Shown here: piece by piece, positions 1 to 8,774 of the stretch | Layout of the letters: every line of letters begins with the position of its first letter | Numbering within the stretch: the stretch's first letter is position 1 | From: Nostoc sp. PCC 7524 | GTDB taxonomy: Bacteria > Cyanobacteriota > Cyanobacteriia > Cyanobacteriales > Nostocaceae | Direction: 5' to 3' | Assembly: GCF_000316645.1 (NCBI RefSeq) | Contig: NC_019684.1 | Span: 186,001-250,000, forward strand | Length of the DNA: 64,000 bases | Program-made: the position numbers and the translations under genes | Notes under the pieces: generated by a model | Databases searched by the model: none | What the model saw: only the letters and a program-made list of their open reading frames with translations | Told to the model about the DNA's origin: nothing

Positions 1-24
1 ACCCGGTTTATCCGGGTTTTTTTG
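1..24 (+). terminator. Rho-independent terminator of an upstream gene
   Basis: Six-base inverted repeat ACCCGG / CCGGGT (1-6 and 12-17) with a 5-nt loop, followed directly by eight T residues. It ends a + strand transcript whose gene lies before the window. Confidence 0.8.
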
Positions 25-60
25 TGCCTTTGCTCCTGAAAAAGTTAGTCTTAATAAGTG

Positions 61-140
61 GGGGAGTAGGGAATGGGGAATAGGGAAATATGGGAAAGAG
101 ATTTAACCAATGCCCAATGCCCAATACCCAATACCCCATT
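61..140. repeat. Degenerate heptanucleotide repeat (STRR type)
   Basis: Four tandem heptamers of the form TGCCCAA/TACCCAA occupy 111-138, facing a purine-rich run (GGGAATGGGGAATAGGG) at 69-85. The two arms are partly complementary and could fold. Such heptamer tracts are characteristic of Nostoc and Calothrix intergenic DNA. The tract lies directly upstream of tatA. Confidence 0.7.
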
Positions 141-171
141 GATATATAAATACTTCAAGAGGAGAAACCGC

Positions 172-444
172 GTGAATATTTTTGGTATTGGTTTACCGGA
201 AATGGCTCTGATTATGGTTGTGGCGCTATTAATCTTCGGCCCGAAAAAGTTACCAGAAATTGGCCGGAGTTTGGGGAAAGCAATTCGCGGTTTTCAAGAA
301 GCTTCTAATGAGTTCCAATCTGAATTTAAGCGGGAAGCTGAACAATTGGAACAGGCTGTCAAAACTACTGCGGAACTTGAACCTAAGCAAATTGAGGGAG
401 TTAAATCGGAGCAGGATAGTGCTGGTTCTTCCCCAGCCGCTTAA
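172..444 (+). CDS. tatA: Twin-arginine translocase subunit TatA/TatE (Tha4-like)
   Basis: Pore-forming component of the Tat pathway, which exports folded proteins across thylakoid and plasma membranes. I place the start at the GTG at 172 because AAGAGGAGAAA lies just before it (154-164) and the resulting 90-residue protein has the standard TatA layout: a short N-terminus, one membrane helix (about 8-22), a hinge FGPKKLPEIGRSLG and an amphipathic helix, then an acidic tail. Glu10 corresponds to the membrane glutamate important in plant Tha4. The open frame extends upstream to 73, but that part is repeat-derived. pth starts 30 bp downstream, so the two are probably cotranscribed. Two Tat substrates (PhoX and an aldo/keto reductase) are encoded elsewhere in the window. 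Confidence 0.93.
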   Translation: MNIFGIGLPEMALIMVVALLIFGPKKLPEIGRSLGKAIRGFQEASNEFQSEFKREAEQLEQAVKTTAELEPKQIEGVKSEQDSAGSSPAA

Positions 445-474
445 TTACCTGCTGCGAATTGATTGACAAAGAAC

Positions 475-1110
475 ATGACAGAAGTTGTTACGTCGTCGGC
501 TTTAGTGATTCCTCAGCTCATTGTGGGCTTGGGGAATCCAGAGCCAAAATATGACCAAACTCGCCATAATATCGGCTTTGCGGCTGTGGAAGCACTAGCT
601 CGTTCCTGGCAAATTCCCTTGGCTGAAAATCGCAAGTTCCAAGGAGAATTCGGCGAAGGTATAGCGCCAGGAGGTGTGAAAGTCCGTTTACTGAAGCCGT
701 TAACTTATATGAATCGCTCAGGACAAGCAATACAGGCGGTGACAAGTTGGTATAAATTACCTGCTGAGTCAGTGCTGGTGATTTATGATGATATGGATTT
801 GCCTATAGGTAAGACGCGCCTGCGCTTATCTGGTTCGGCTGGGGGACATAATGGCATGAAGAGTGCGATCGCTCATCTTAACACGCAAAATTTCCCCCGG
901 TTACGTATTGGTATCGGTAAACCCAAAAATGCTGTTAATGGCGATAACTCAGATACTGTTTCCTATGTATTGGGAAAATTTACCACGACCGAAACTCAAT
1001 TAATGTCTCTTGTACTCCAGTTTGTTGTTGAATGTGTAGAACTAAGCCTCAAACAAGGAGTAGAAAAAGCTATGAACCGTTGCAATAGCCGCACTGTTGA
1101 GATTTCTTAG
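475..1110 (+). CDS. pth: Peptidyl-tRNA hydrolase
   Basis: Recycles peptidyl-tRNA released from stalled ribosomes by cleaving the ester between peptide and tRNA in the cytoplasm. The translation carries the bacterial Pth signatures: GLGNP (18-22), catalytic His31 in TRHNIGF, TYMNRSG, the DDMDLPIG segment with the catalytic Asp, and GGHNG. The ATG at 475 gives 211 residues; a TTG at 463 in the same frame would add four residues and is less likely. The gene follows tatA closely and is probably in its transcript. No clear T-tailed terminator follows, but a 15-bp imperfect hairpin lies at 1161-1197. Confidence 0.95.
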   Translation: MTEVVTSSALVIPQLIVGLGNPEPKYDQTRHNIGFAAVEALARSWQIPLAENRKFQGEFGEGIAPGGVKVRLLKPLTYMNRSGQAIQAVTSWYKLPAESVLVIYDDMDLPIGKTRLRLSGSAGGHNGMKSAIAHLNTQNFPRLRIGIGKPKNAVNGDNSDTVSYVLGKFTTTETQLMSLVLQFVVECVELSLKQGVEKAMNRCNSRTVEIS

Positions 1111-1160
1111 TCTTAACCTGTCCCCTGTAGGCTGTCTCTTATTTTTAGGTGTTGATTTTT

Positions 1161-1197
1161 GGTTAATGGTCAGCAATTTTGCTGATTCCATCTAACC
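1161..1197. other. Long imperfect hairpin downstream of pth
   Basis: Three stacked complementary blocks, GGTTA/TAACC, ATGG/CCAT and TCAGCA/TGCTGA, enclose a 4-nt loop, with bulges of two and one bases on the right arm. The 15 potential pairs are not followed by a T run, so this is not a classical terminator. It could protect the pth mRNA 3' end. Confidence 0.6.
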
Positions 1198-1247
1198 AGA
1201 TTAACACCTTTGATATATCAAACATCATGAAAAAAACGATATACTCA

Positions 1248-1263
1248 CACCCCATCCGGGGTG
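1248..1263. other. GC-rich hairpin between pth and rpsU
   Basis: CACCCC (1248-1253) and GGGGTG (1258-1263) enclose a 4-nt loop. It lies in the convergent spacer between pth (+) and rpsU (-). No T run follows on either strand, so any terminator role is uncertain. Confidence 0.4.
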
Positions 1264-1366
1264 CGGCACATCCTGCTTGATTCTTCTTAAAAATAATTAG
1301 TGGCAAGTCAATGTTGCTTTTCTAGGTGATTTTCCTCCAGCAACACACATACCAAACCGAATCGGT

Positions 1367-1546
1367 TTATTTAAAACGTCTCTTGCGTCTAGCTGCCACT
1401 GCCTTGCGTTTGCGTTTTTCTAACGGTGTTTCAAAGTGCCGATGATACTTAACATCAGCTAATATGCCTGCTTTAGATACTTGGCGTTTGAATCGGCGTA
1501 AAGCTGAATCGATTCCTTCGTTTTCTCCTAGAACCACTTGGGTCAT
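1367..1546 (-). CDS. rpsU: 30S ribosomal protein S21
   Basis: A 59-residue protein starting [20 protein letters not shown] and ending in the lysine/arginine-rich tail [15 protein letters not shown], which is diagnostic of bS21. S21 binds the small ribosomal subunit near the anti-Shine-Dalgarno region and helps mRNA base pairing. The ATG at 1546 is preceded by GAGG at suitable spacing (ATGAGGAAAACGG before the start). The gene is shorter than usual ORF cut-offs and is easily missed. Cyanobacteria often carry more than one rpsU paralogue, so another copy may exist outside the window. Confidence 0.95.
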   Translation of the reverse strand: MTQVVLGENEGIDSALRRFKRQVSKAGILADVKYHRHFETPLEKRKRKAVAARRKRRFK

Positions 1547-1683
1547 CCGTTTTCCTCATTGATCAATTAGACTCCATTGTAATAGTAGCCTCAAACTTAG
1601 CCAAACTTCTTCAGATTGTAGGTGTAATCCCGTGGGGTTAATTTTCTCGCACAACCCGCACCAATCCCCCAACTAGCAAAATT

Positions 1684-2289
1684 ATGACTAAAAGCCTACC
1701 CTACATTACCGAAATTGTACCAATAGTATTGCAATTGCCGAGCGCGATCGCCATGAGTAACGACCAATTTTATGAATTTTGTCAACTCAACCACGATTTA
1801 AGTATCGAACGCAATGCTATTGGAGAATTAATTATTATGCCCCCAACTGGTTCAGAAACCGATGAAAGCAACTTTAACTTAATTGGACAGTTATGGCTGT
1901 GGACAAAACAAGATGGTACAGGCGTAGGTTTTGGTTCTAGTGGTGGGTTTACTTTACCCAATGGCGCGGTACGTTCTCCTGATGCGGCTTGGATAAAACG
2001 CACTCACTGGGAAACAATACCATTAGAATTGCGAAAGAAATTTGCACCAATTTGCCCTGAGTTTGTAATTGAATTGCGTTCTGAAACTGATAATTTAAGA
2101 ACTTTGCAAGACAAGATGCAAGAATATATAGATAACGGCACACAACTGGGTTGGTTAATTGATAGAAAACAACGCCAAGTTTTTATTTATCGTCCGAATA
2201 TTTCAGTTGAGATATTAAATAATCCTCAAACCATTTCTGGTGAACCCCTATTACCTGGCTTTGTTTTGGATTTAAGTACAGTTTGGTAG
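1684..2289 (+). CDS. Uma2-family (DUF820) PD-(D/E)XK nuclease-like protein
   Basis: A 201-residue protein with the typical Uma2 pattern: an N-terminal segment with LPSAIAMSNDQFYEFC, a central SPDAAWI (Asp100), then PEFVIELRS (Glu130) and a C-terminal YIDNGTQLGWLID block. These acidic residues fit the PD-(D/E)XK nuclease core predicted for the family. Uma2 proteins are hugely expanded in filamentous cyanobacteria and their biological role is unknown; transposon association has been suggested. The gene looks intact. Two damaged relatives follow it (2283-2552 and 2549-2740). Confidence 0.85.
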   Translation: MTKSLPYITEIVPIVLQLPSAIAMSNDQFYEFCQLNHDLSIERNAIGELIIMPPTGSETDESNFNLIGQLWLWTKQDGTGVGFGSSGGFTLPNGAVRSPDAAWIKRTHWETIPLELRKKFAPICPEFVIELRSETDNLRTLQDKMQEYIDNGTQLGWLIDRKQRQVFIYRPNISVEILNNPQTISGEPLLPGFVLDLSTVW

Positions 2290-2408
2290 ATAATAAACTT
2301 TCAGTCCGTTATTATTGCCCAATAAGGGTTTCAAACTTATTTACAGGCATTTTTAGCATATTAGGTACTGAAGAACCCAAATTATTACCTAAAGAAAAAA
2401 TAGCTCTA

Positions 2409-2552
2409 CACAGCATTACCGAAATTACACCAATAGTATTGGAATTACCGAGTGCGATCGCTATAAGTGACGATCTGATGAATTTTGTCAACTCAATCAC
2501 GATTTACATTATAGATAATATATTCAAAGCAGTAATTCTTCAACAGCTATGA
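2409..2552 (+). pseudogene. Decayed duplicate of the Uma2 N-terminus
   Basis: DNA at 2414-2506 is a clear copy of 1704-1800 in the intact Uma2 gene: the shared stretch includes ATTACCGAAATT, CCAATAGTATTG and GAATTTTGTCAACTCAA. A net 4-base deletion inside it (97 versus 93 bases) throws the reading frame, so the protein matches ITEI.PIVL.LPSAIA.S.D and then diverges. Only the N-terminal 30 or so residues are represented and no catalytic core is left. Confidence 0.8.
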
Positions 2553-2740
2553 CTCAAGCCATACCCAAGCCAGTAACATTTGAGGAATTTGTCGATTGGC
2601 TACCCGAAAATACTGCGGTACGCTACGAATTACATAATGGAAGCATTGTTGAGATGGCACAACCAATAGGGGAACATGAGGAAGTCAAGGGTTTTTTGAC
2701 AATCAAGCTGAGTGCAGCAATTGACCGATTAAACCCATAA
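2549..2740 (+). pseudogene. Truncated Uma2-family gene (N-terminal fragment)
   Basis: A 63-residue frame beginning MTQAIPKPVTFEEFVDWLPE and continuing RYELHNGSIVEMAQPIGEHEEV, which is the standard N-terminus of another Uma2 subfamily (about 190 residues when complete). It stops just before the catalytic PD...E region, and the DNA that follows is the terminator of the oppositely oriented ycf35-like gene. It is therefore probably a remnant truncated by rearrangement. Confidence 0.75.
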
Positions 2741-2779
2741 AAAAAGCGGGCTAACCGCTATAAATTGGTTAACCCGTGC
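2741..2779 (-). terminator. Terminator of the ycf35-like gene
   Basis: On the minus strand, CGGGTTAACC and GGTTAGCCCG pair with one mismatch and are followed by C and seven Ts (plus-strand A run 2741-2748). The position just past the stop codon of the minus-strand gene at 2806 fits a rho-independent terminator. Confidence 0.85.
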
Positions 2780-2805
2780 AGCTTTGGGAACGCGCAGAGA
2801 AATTG

Positions 2806-3156
2806 TTATTGCAATACTAATTTCACATTTGCGTTTTGCAAACCGCGCTGTTTTACTTCTGCCAATGTTTTGTTAACAGCGTATTTTTGGTTGATGGAGT
2901 TGATTAACTCGGTTTGGTTGTGCTTCTTAGCAACACCCCACAGGTCAGCGATGAGGTCAAAAGAACCATCGCTGTTGCGAGACCAGCCCAAGTCATATTC
3001 GCCTTCCAAAACTGCAACGATGTCGGAACGAACGCGCTGACCGTTATAACCGCGTACATCAGCTTCGGTTTTTACGCTGATACCCAGGTCGCGCAAGGAA
3101 GCTTTGAGGATTTCGGCATCGGTGATTTTGGTGCGAAGAGTGCTAAAGTGAGACAT
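2806..3156 (-). CDS. ycf35: DUF1257 / Ycf35-like protein
   Basis: A 116-residue protein beginning MSHFSTLRTKITDAEILKASL, matching the DUF1257 family represented in algal plastid genomes as Ycf35. The function is unknown. I start it at 3156 because TGGAGGAAA sits 7 bases before this ATG; the longer open frame to 3171 lacks such a site. It has no membrane segment or signal peptide and is probably a soluble cytoplasmic protein. It is followed by its own terminator. Its neighbour on the same strand encodes another plastid-ycf homologue, the Ycf46-type ATPase. Confidence 0.85.
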   Translation of the reverse strand: MSHFSTLRTKITDAEILKASLRDLGISVKTEADVRGYNGQRVRSDIVAVLEGEYDLGWSRNSDGSFDLIADLWGVAKKHNQTELINSINQKYAVNKTLAEVKQRGLQNANVKLVLQ

Positions 3157-3213
3157 TTGGGTTTCCTCCAATGAGAAGATTGAGAACTTTAAGACAACGG
3201 TTTGTTTTTAGGG

Positions 3214-3242
3214 AGCCGCGCTTATCAGGATGCGGCTTTTTT
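3214..3242 (+). terminator. Plus-strand intrinsic terminator between two minus-strand genes
   Basis: AGCCGC (3214-3219) and GCGGCT (3232-3237) form a 6-bp stem with a 12-nt loop, followed by TTTTTT. The U tract is on the + strand, opposite to both flanking genes. It would stop transcription antisense to ycf35 and heading into ycf46. Confidence 0.6.
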
Positions 3243-3249
3243 CGTAACT

Positions 3250-3296
3250 GCTAGCGGGTGAGCTAGCCTTTCCCCCTGGGTGAGCAAGGGAAAGCT
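3250..3296. other. Paired hairpins downstream of the Ycf46-type gene
   Basis: GCTAGC GGGTGA GCTAGC (a 6-bp perfect stem) is followed by CTTTCCC ... GGGAAAG (a 7-bp stem). GGGTGAGC occurs in both structures. They lie just past the ycf46 stop codon and may mark or stabilise its 3' end, although no T tract follows on the minus strand. Confidence 0.45.
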
Positions 3297-3297
3297 T

Positions 3298-4809
3298 TTA
3301 AAACTCCATTCGCTGATATTCAGCAACGGAGGCTGCGGCTGGTCTGGCTCGCTGTCTAGCCCAATCTCTAAGGGCTGTGACTTGTTCTTGCATCGTGCGA
3401 GACAGTGGCAAGGTGGCCTTGAGCGCAGCAATAATATCTAATTGGGTGAACTCACGGTCTTGGGCAAAAGCTTCGTACATTGCCGCAATTAACGCTTGTT
3501 CAATTTCTGCCCCAGAAAAACCATCGGACATCTTGGCTAGTTGCTCCAAGTCAAACCGGGAGATGTCTTCACGGCGCTTATTGAGGTGGATCTTGAAGAT
3601 ATCACATCGTTCTTCAGGTGTGGGCAGATCCACAAAGAAAATTTCATCGAAACGACCTTTCCTCAAGAACTCCCCAGGTAAGCGTTCTACTCGGTTGGCT
3701 GTAGCCATAACAAACACTGGAGATTTTTTCTCTTGCATCCATGTGAGGAAAGACCCAAATATCCTGCTAGATGTGCCGCCATCGGAATCACCAGAACCAG
3801 CACTACCAGCAAAGGATTTATCTAATTCGTCGATAAACAGAATTGCCGGGGAGATGGATTCTGCTGTTTTTAGGGCATTACGCAGATTAGCTTCACTTCG
3901 TCCCACCATTGAGCCGTCGTAAACTCGCCCCATATCCAAGCGCAACAGTGGTAAACCCCACAGTCGGGATGTTGTTTTGGCGATGAGTGATTTACCACAA
4001 CCAGGAACCCCTAAAATTAGCATCCCTTTCGGTTGAGGTAGACCATACTCTCTGGCTCTCTCTGTAAAAGCGTTAGAGCGTTGCTTGAGCCATTTTTTTA
4101 GCTCTTCCAAGCCGCCGATCGCATCAATGGTTTCATCTTCTTCAATGTATTCTAGGATACCATTGCGCCGAATCAGTTGCTTTTTCTCAGATAGAACTAT
4201 ATCTACTTCTGCTTCTGTCAGCCGTCCTGTGGTGACTTGGGCTTTACGATACACTTTCTCAGATTCATCTTTAGTTAAGCCTAAAGCCGCTCTGAGGAGT
4301 TTTTCCCGCGCTTCTGTAGTCAAACGCTGCCCACGATGGTGGTCGAGATGGTGAGTCAAAACTTTGTTTAACTCTGACATATCTGGCAGTTGGAAATCCA
4401 GAACCACGACCTCTTTTTCTAGTTCAATGGGTACTTGCTGAAATGGTGACATCAAAATGATGTTCTTTTGCATACCCTTAAAACTAGCGATCGCATCACG
4501 TAATGACCTTGTGGTCGCAGGAGCATCAATAAAAGGATGTAAATCTTTAAGAATAAATATACCGGGTTCTTTTTGCTGAATGATCCAACCGATTGCCGCC
4601 TCTGGAGAAAGGGTGTTGTGTTGACTTACACTCCGGGTTTGACCGTACTCCACGATGCCATGAGTTACTGTCCAAACAAAGACTCGGCGTTGAGGCCTTA
4701 GCAATTGGGCGATTGTGGAAATTGATTGCTCTGCCCGCTCTTCCTCGGAGGTCACAAGGTAGATTAGTGGGTATTGAGCCTGAATTAGAATATTGAGCTC
4801 TTCTTTCAT
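3298..4809 (-). CDS. ycf46: AAA+ ATPase, Ycf46 family
   Basis: A 503-residue ATPase with an N-terminal domain of about 220 residues typical of Ycf46 proteins and a C-terminal AAA+ module. Walker A is GVPGCGKS (267-274), Walker B is ILFIDELD (323-330), followed by sensor MATANRVERLP and the arginine-containing LRKGRFDEIF region. The lid helices follow and the protein ends in a Arg/Ala-rich tail. Ycf46 is encoded in red-algal plastids and cyanobacteria, and work in Synechocystis links it to regulation of photosynthesis and inorganic carbon use. The exact substrate is unknown. The RHH gene 91 bp upstream on the same strand may share its transcript. Confidence 0.9.
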   Translation of the reverse strand: MKEELNILIQAQYPLIYLVTSEEERAEQSISTIAQLLRPQRRVFVWTVTHGIVEYGQTRSVSQHNTLSPEAAIGWIIQQKEPGIFILKDLHPFIDAPATTRSLRDAIASFKGMQKNIILMSPFQQVPIELEKEVVVLDFQLPDMSELNKVLTHHLDHHRGQRLTTEAREKLLRAALGLTKDESEKVYRKAQVTTGRLTEAEVDIVLSEKKQLIRRNGILEYIEEDETIDAIGGLEELKKWLKQRSNAFTERAREYGLPQPKGMLILGVPGCGKSLIAKTTSRLWGLPLLRLDMGRVYDGSMVGRSEANLRNALKTAESISPAILFIDELDKSFAGSAGSGDSDGGTSSRIFGSFLTWMQEKKSPVFVMATANRVERLPGEFLRKGRFDEIFFVDLPTPEERCDIFKIHLNKRREDISRFDLEQLAKMSDGFSGAEIEQALIAAMYEAFAQDREFTQLDIIAALKATLPLSRTMQEQVTALRDWARQRARPAAASVAEYQRMEF

Positions 4810-4900
4810 AAATCGACCTACTTGAGACCCTAGTACAGTACAGACATCGTTTTGTTGGCAACAACAACCGAAAATATAAATTACTTACCTTAATTCCTAT

Positions 4901-5248
4901 CTAGCAAGGAACCAATTCTTCCTCACCCTTGGGATGGGTTTCATCTTCAGCCATTTCATCAATAGGAAGATGCTCATGACCGATGATTCCTGGTTGACTT
5001 CCTAAAGCTACCAACTCCCCATCACGCAACGCCAGTGAACTTTCACAAGTGGGACAAGCATAAACTCTATGAGTTTGTCCGTAAGCAGAAGCTTCTAATT
5101 CATCAACTAAATCTGAGTTAGTTAGGTAAAAAACAAGGGCGCGTTCAGCAAGGTCTGACATTGGTTCGGAATCTATTGCTGACCGAATCTTCAGCTTTTT
5201 GTGCAGTTCTGACGATAAGTACAACGTAACCTTTTGCTTAGATTGCAT
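4901..5248 (-). CDS. Ribbon-helix-helix protein with a CxxC motif
   Basis: A 115-residue protein. The N-terminus (KQKVTLYLSSELHKKLKIRSA) fits an Arc/MetJ-like ribbon-helix-helix DNA-binding fold. The middle has YACPTCESS, a single CxxC that could help bind metal, and the C-terminus is acidic (MAEDETHPKGEEE). It reads in the same direction as the Ycf46-type gene and lies 91 bp upstream. RHH proteins are often antitoxins or repressors, but no toxin-like gene is adjacent, so a transcriptional role towards ycf46 or its own operon is more plausible. The function is not known to me. Confidence 0.7.
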   Translation of the reverse strand: MQSKQKVTLYLSSELHKKLKIRSAIDSEPMSDLAERALVFYLTNSDLVDELEASAYGQTHRVYACPTCESSLALRDGELVALGSQPGIIGHEHLPIDEMAEDETHPKGEEELVPC

Positions 5249-5581
5249 ATAACTCTTTAGTGGTCTTACCCGGGTATGTATATCACGTTATCGACTGCCA
5301 GCTTGGTTGTCAAGACAGCAAGACGTTTTGACAGCAATTTTGTCATACTTCTTTACAATGTAAACTATTTTGTTACAGATGTTGTGACTAATAAAAGTTA
5401 TCTAAGACACTAATACTTAATGATTTCTCTATAGAGGCTAGGGACTGATATTTTTGTGGAATTCCTGTATATCAAGTCAATTCTGGGTTTAATTACAAGT
5501 GGAATTGTGTCTGTCTCAACAGCAAAAATTCGGGCATTGATTCAATTAATTAATACTCAATATCAAGTAGTTGGTGAAGTG

Positions 5582-6067
5582 ATGCCTAACGGCAAGTTAA
5601 TTCTTTGTCTATGTACTTTGCTCTTCATGCTGTGGGGATGTTCTGCACCTAGTACCAATGTCTCGAACGCTTCTTGGAAGACTTACACTAATTCCCGTTA
5701 TGGCTTTGAGTTTCCCTATCCCAGCAACTGGGAAACTTTAGCCGCACCCAGCAATGATGATGGGATAGCTTTTGTGTCACCTCGAAACAAATCTGTAGAA
5801 ATTCGTGGGTGGGCAAGTAATCAGTTATCGGATGTAACACCCAAAGAATCAGACACTAAAATCCCAACCAGTCCGAATTTTAGAACCGTCCAAGGTGTGT
5901 CAGGGATAATACTTGTAGATGTGGGCCATTCCGTAAGTTCCATGACCATGACACTGACGCAGAATCAAGTAAAATACTACTTGCAGGGACGCAGCCCCAG
6001 TCAAGAATTTCCAGATTACTATCGTTTGTTTTACTACATAGCCCAACAGTATCGAATTACTAAGTAG
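5582..6067 (+). CDS. Putative lipoprotein with a PsbP-like pattern
   Basis: The product has a signal peptide ending in a lipobox: MPNGKLILCLCTLLFMLWGC, with Cys at the cleavage site. The mature part opens WKTYTNSRYGFEFPYPSNW, a phrase typical of PsbP-like or DUF1795-like lipid-anchored proteins. The open frame reaches back to 5456, but the first 42 residues would bury the signal peptide, so I start at 5582 (the GTG at 5579 is also possible). The protein is probably exported and membrane-anchored. The molecular role cannot be read from the sequence. Confidence 0.65.
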   Translation: MPNGKLILCLCTLLFMLWGCSAPSTNVSNASWKTYTNSRYGFEFPYPSNWETLAAPSNDDGIAFVSPRNKSVEIRGWASNQLSDVTPKESDTKIPTSPNFRTVQGVSGIILVDVGHSVSSMTMTLTQNQVKYYLQGRSPSQEFPDYYRLFYYIAQQYRITK

Positions 6068-6103
6068 CCGTCATACCCTGCGCGTCAACATGGGGGCAAC
6101 CTC

Positions 6104-6150
6104 CTTCTCTATGAGAGGCTTACGCCAACGCGTAGCGCCTCGTAGAGAAG
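6104..6150. repeat. Nostoc-type palindromic repeat
   Basis: CTTCTCTA and TAGAGAAG (6104-6111 and 6143-6150) bound a 47-bp element containing GAGGCTTACGCC and GCGTAGCGCCTC. It shares the GGCTTACGCC core with the elements near 24830 and 30140. It sits in the spacer before sqdB. Confidence 0.7.
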
Positions 6151-6209
6151 ATTGCGCCGATTCACCTATATCCTGTTCCCTAATTTCGTCACATCCTTCA
6201 GATTGATGA

Positions 6210-7421
<1,212 letters not shown>

Positions 7422-7558
7422 ACAAGCACTAGAGCAAACAGCTTCTTCGTTTTCTAGAGGTATAAGGGTATGAGGGTGTAAGGATATAAGGGTTCTGTAC
7501 ACCTACACCTTTACATCTACGTACCCCTACACCCTTTTTGTTGACTAAATAGTTTTGT

Positions 7559-8689
7559 ATGAGAATTGCCTTATTCACCGAAACCTTTCTACCCAAGGTT
7601 GACGGTATTGTCACACGCCTACGTCATACCGTTGATCACTTGCAACGTCAGGGAAATCAAGTTTTAGTCATAGCCCCAGACGGTGGAATTACGGAACACA
7701 AAGGAGCGAAAGTTTACGGCGTTAGTGGCTTTCCCTTACCTCTGTATCCAGAATTGAAAATGGCATTACCCCGCCCAGCTATTGGTTATGCCCTAGAACA
7801 GTTTCAGCCCGATATTATTCATGTTGTGAACCCGGCAGTTTTGGGATTGTCCGGGATTTTTTATAGCAAAGTCCTAAAACTGCCTTTAGTGGCTTCTTAC
7901 CATACCCATTTGCCCCAATATCTTCAGCATTACGGCTTGGGGATGTTAGAAGGGTTGCTGTGGGAACTACTGAAAGCAGGGCATAATCAAGCAGCCTTGA
8001 ATCTCTGTACTTCTACGGCAATGATGGCAGAACTGTCAGCGCATGGTATTGAGCGGGTAGATTTATGGCAACGGGGAGTAGATACAGAACTATTTCACCC
8101 CGATTTAGCTAGTTTAGAAATGCGCGATCGCCTAACGCAGAATCATCCAGAAAGCCCATTATTACTGTATGTTGGCCGTCTTTCTGCCGAAAAAGAAATA
8201 GAACGCATCAAACCCATCCTTGAAGCCATTCCCACAGCCCGATTAGCACTGGTAGGAGATGGCCCCCACCGCCAAGCCTTAGAAAAACACTTTGCAGGCA
8301 CAAATACCCACTTTGTAGGCTATCTCATGGGGCGTGAGTTAGGGGCTGCCTTTGCTAGCGCCGATGCGTTTATCTTTCCTTCCCGAACAGAAACCCTAGG
8401 CTTAGTTCTACTAGAAGCAATGGCAGCCGGCTGTCCCGTAGTAGCAGCCCGTTCTGGCGGCATTCCCGATATTGTTACAGATGGTGTCAATGGCTATCTT
8501 TTTGATCCAAAAGCTGATATTCAAGATGCCATTGATTCTACTATTCGCCTTTTAGAACACAAACAAGAACGCGATGCTATCCGTCAAAATGCTCGTCGAG
8601 AGGCTGAAAAATGGGGCTGGGCATCAGCCACGCGCCAGTTACAAGATTATTATCAAAAAGTGATGTTTGCTGAGAAGGTAGGGGTGTAG
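7559..8689 (+). CDS. sqdX: Sulfoquinovosyltransferase SqdX (GT4 family)
   Basis: Transfers sulfoquinovose from UDP-sulfoquinovose to diacylglycerol, the last step of SQDG synthesis. The 376-residue sequence has the GT-B/GT4 pattern: N-terminal MRIALFTETFLPKVDGIVTR, central LLYVGRLSAEKEIERI, and the C-terminal ETLGLVLLEAMAAGCPVVA donor-binding glutamates. Glycolipid mannosyltransferases look similar, but position directly behind sqdB, an arrangement known in cyanobacteria, fixes the assignment. Heptamer repeats separate it from cyaB1. Confidence 0.93.
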   Translation: MRIALFTETFLPKVDGIVTRLRHTVDHLQRQGNQVLVIAPDGGITEHKGAKVYGVSGFPLPLYPELKMALPRPAIGYALEQFQPDIIHVVNPAVLGLSGIFYSKVLKLPLVASYHTHLPQYLQHYGLGMLEGLLWELLKAGHNQAALNLCTSTAMMAELSAHGIERVDLWQRGVDTELFHPDLASLEMRDRLTQNHPESPLLLYVGRLSAEKEIERIKPILEAIPTARLALVGDGPHRQALEKHFAGTNTHFVGYLMGRELGAAFASADAFIFPSRTETLGLVLLEAMAAGCPVVAARSGGIPDIVTDGVNGYLFDPKADIQDAIDSTIRLLEHKQERDAIRQNARREAEKWGWASATRQLQDYYQKVMFAEKVGV

Positions 8690-8693
8690 GGGA

Positions 8694-8770
8694 GATGAGG
8701 AAGATGAGGAAGATGAGGAAGAACATTACCTATTGCCTATTGCCTATTACCTATTGCCTATTGCCTATTA
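8694..8770. repeat. Tandem short repeats (GATGAGGAA x3, then TTGCCTA heptamers)
   Basis: Three perfect copies of the nonamer GATGAGGAA (8694-8720) are followed by about six heptamers of the TTGCCTA/TTACCTA type (8723-8769). The same nonamer appears inside the coding sequence at 61500, and the heptamers recur at 15817, 30219 and 48698. Confidence 0.85.
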
Positions 8771-8774
8771 ACTA

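Noticed and set aside
3377..3922. 181-codon open frame antisense to the Ycf46-type gene
   Set aside because: It is a shadow of the minus-strand gene: no ribosome-binding site, and a composition unlike a real protein (Ser/Arg-rich, no known motif).
4901..5248. RHH protein as the antitoxin of a toxin-antitoxin pair
   Set aside because: No small toxin-like ORF adjoins it. The neighbour is a full Ycf46-type AAA+ ATPase, and the C-terminal CxxC plus acidic tail is unlike typical antitoxins.
8694..8770. Regular short repeats resembling a CRISPR array
   Set aside because: The units are 7-9 bases in direct tandem without spacers. There are no cas genes nearby, so these are STRR-type repeats.
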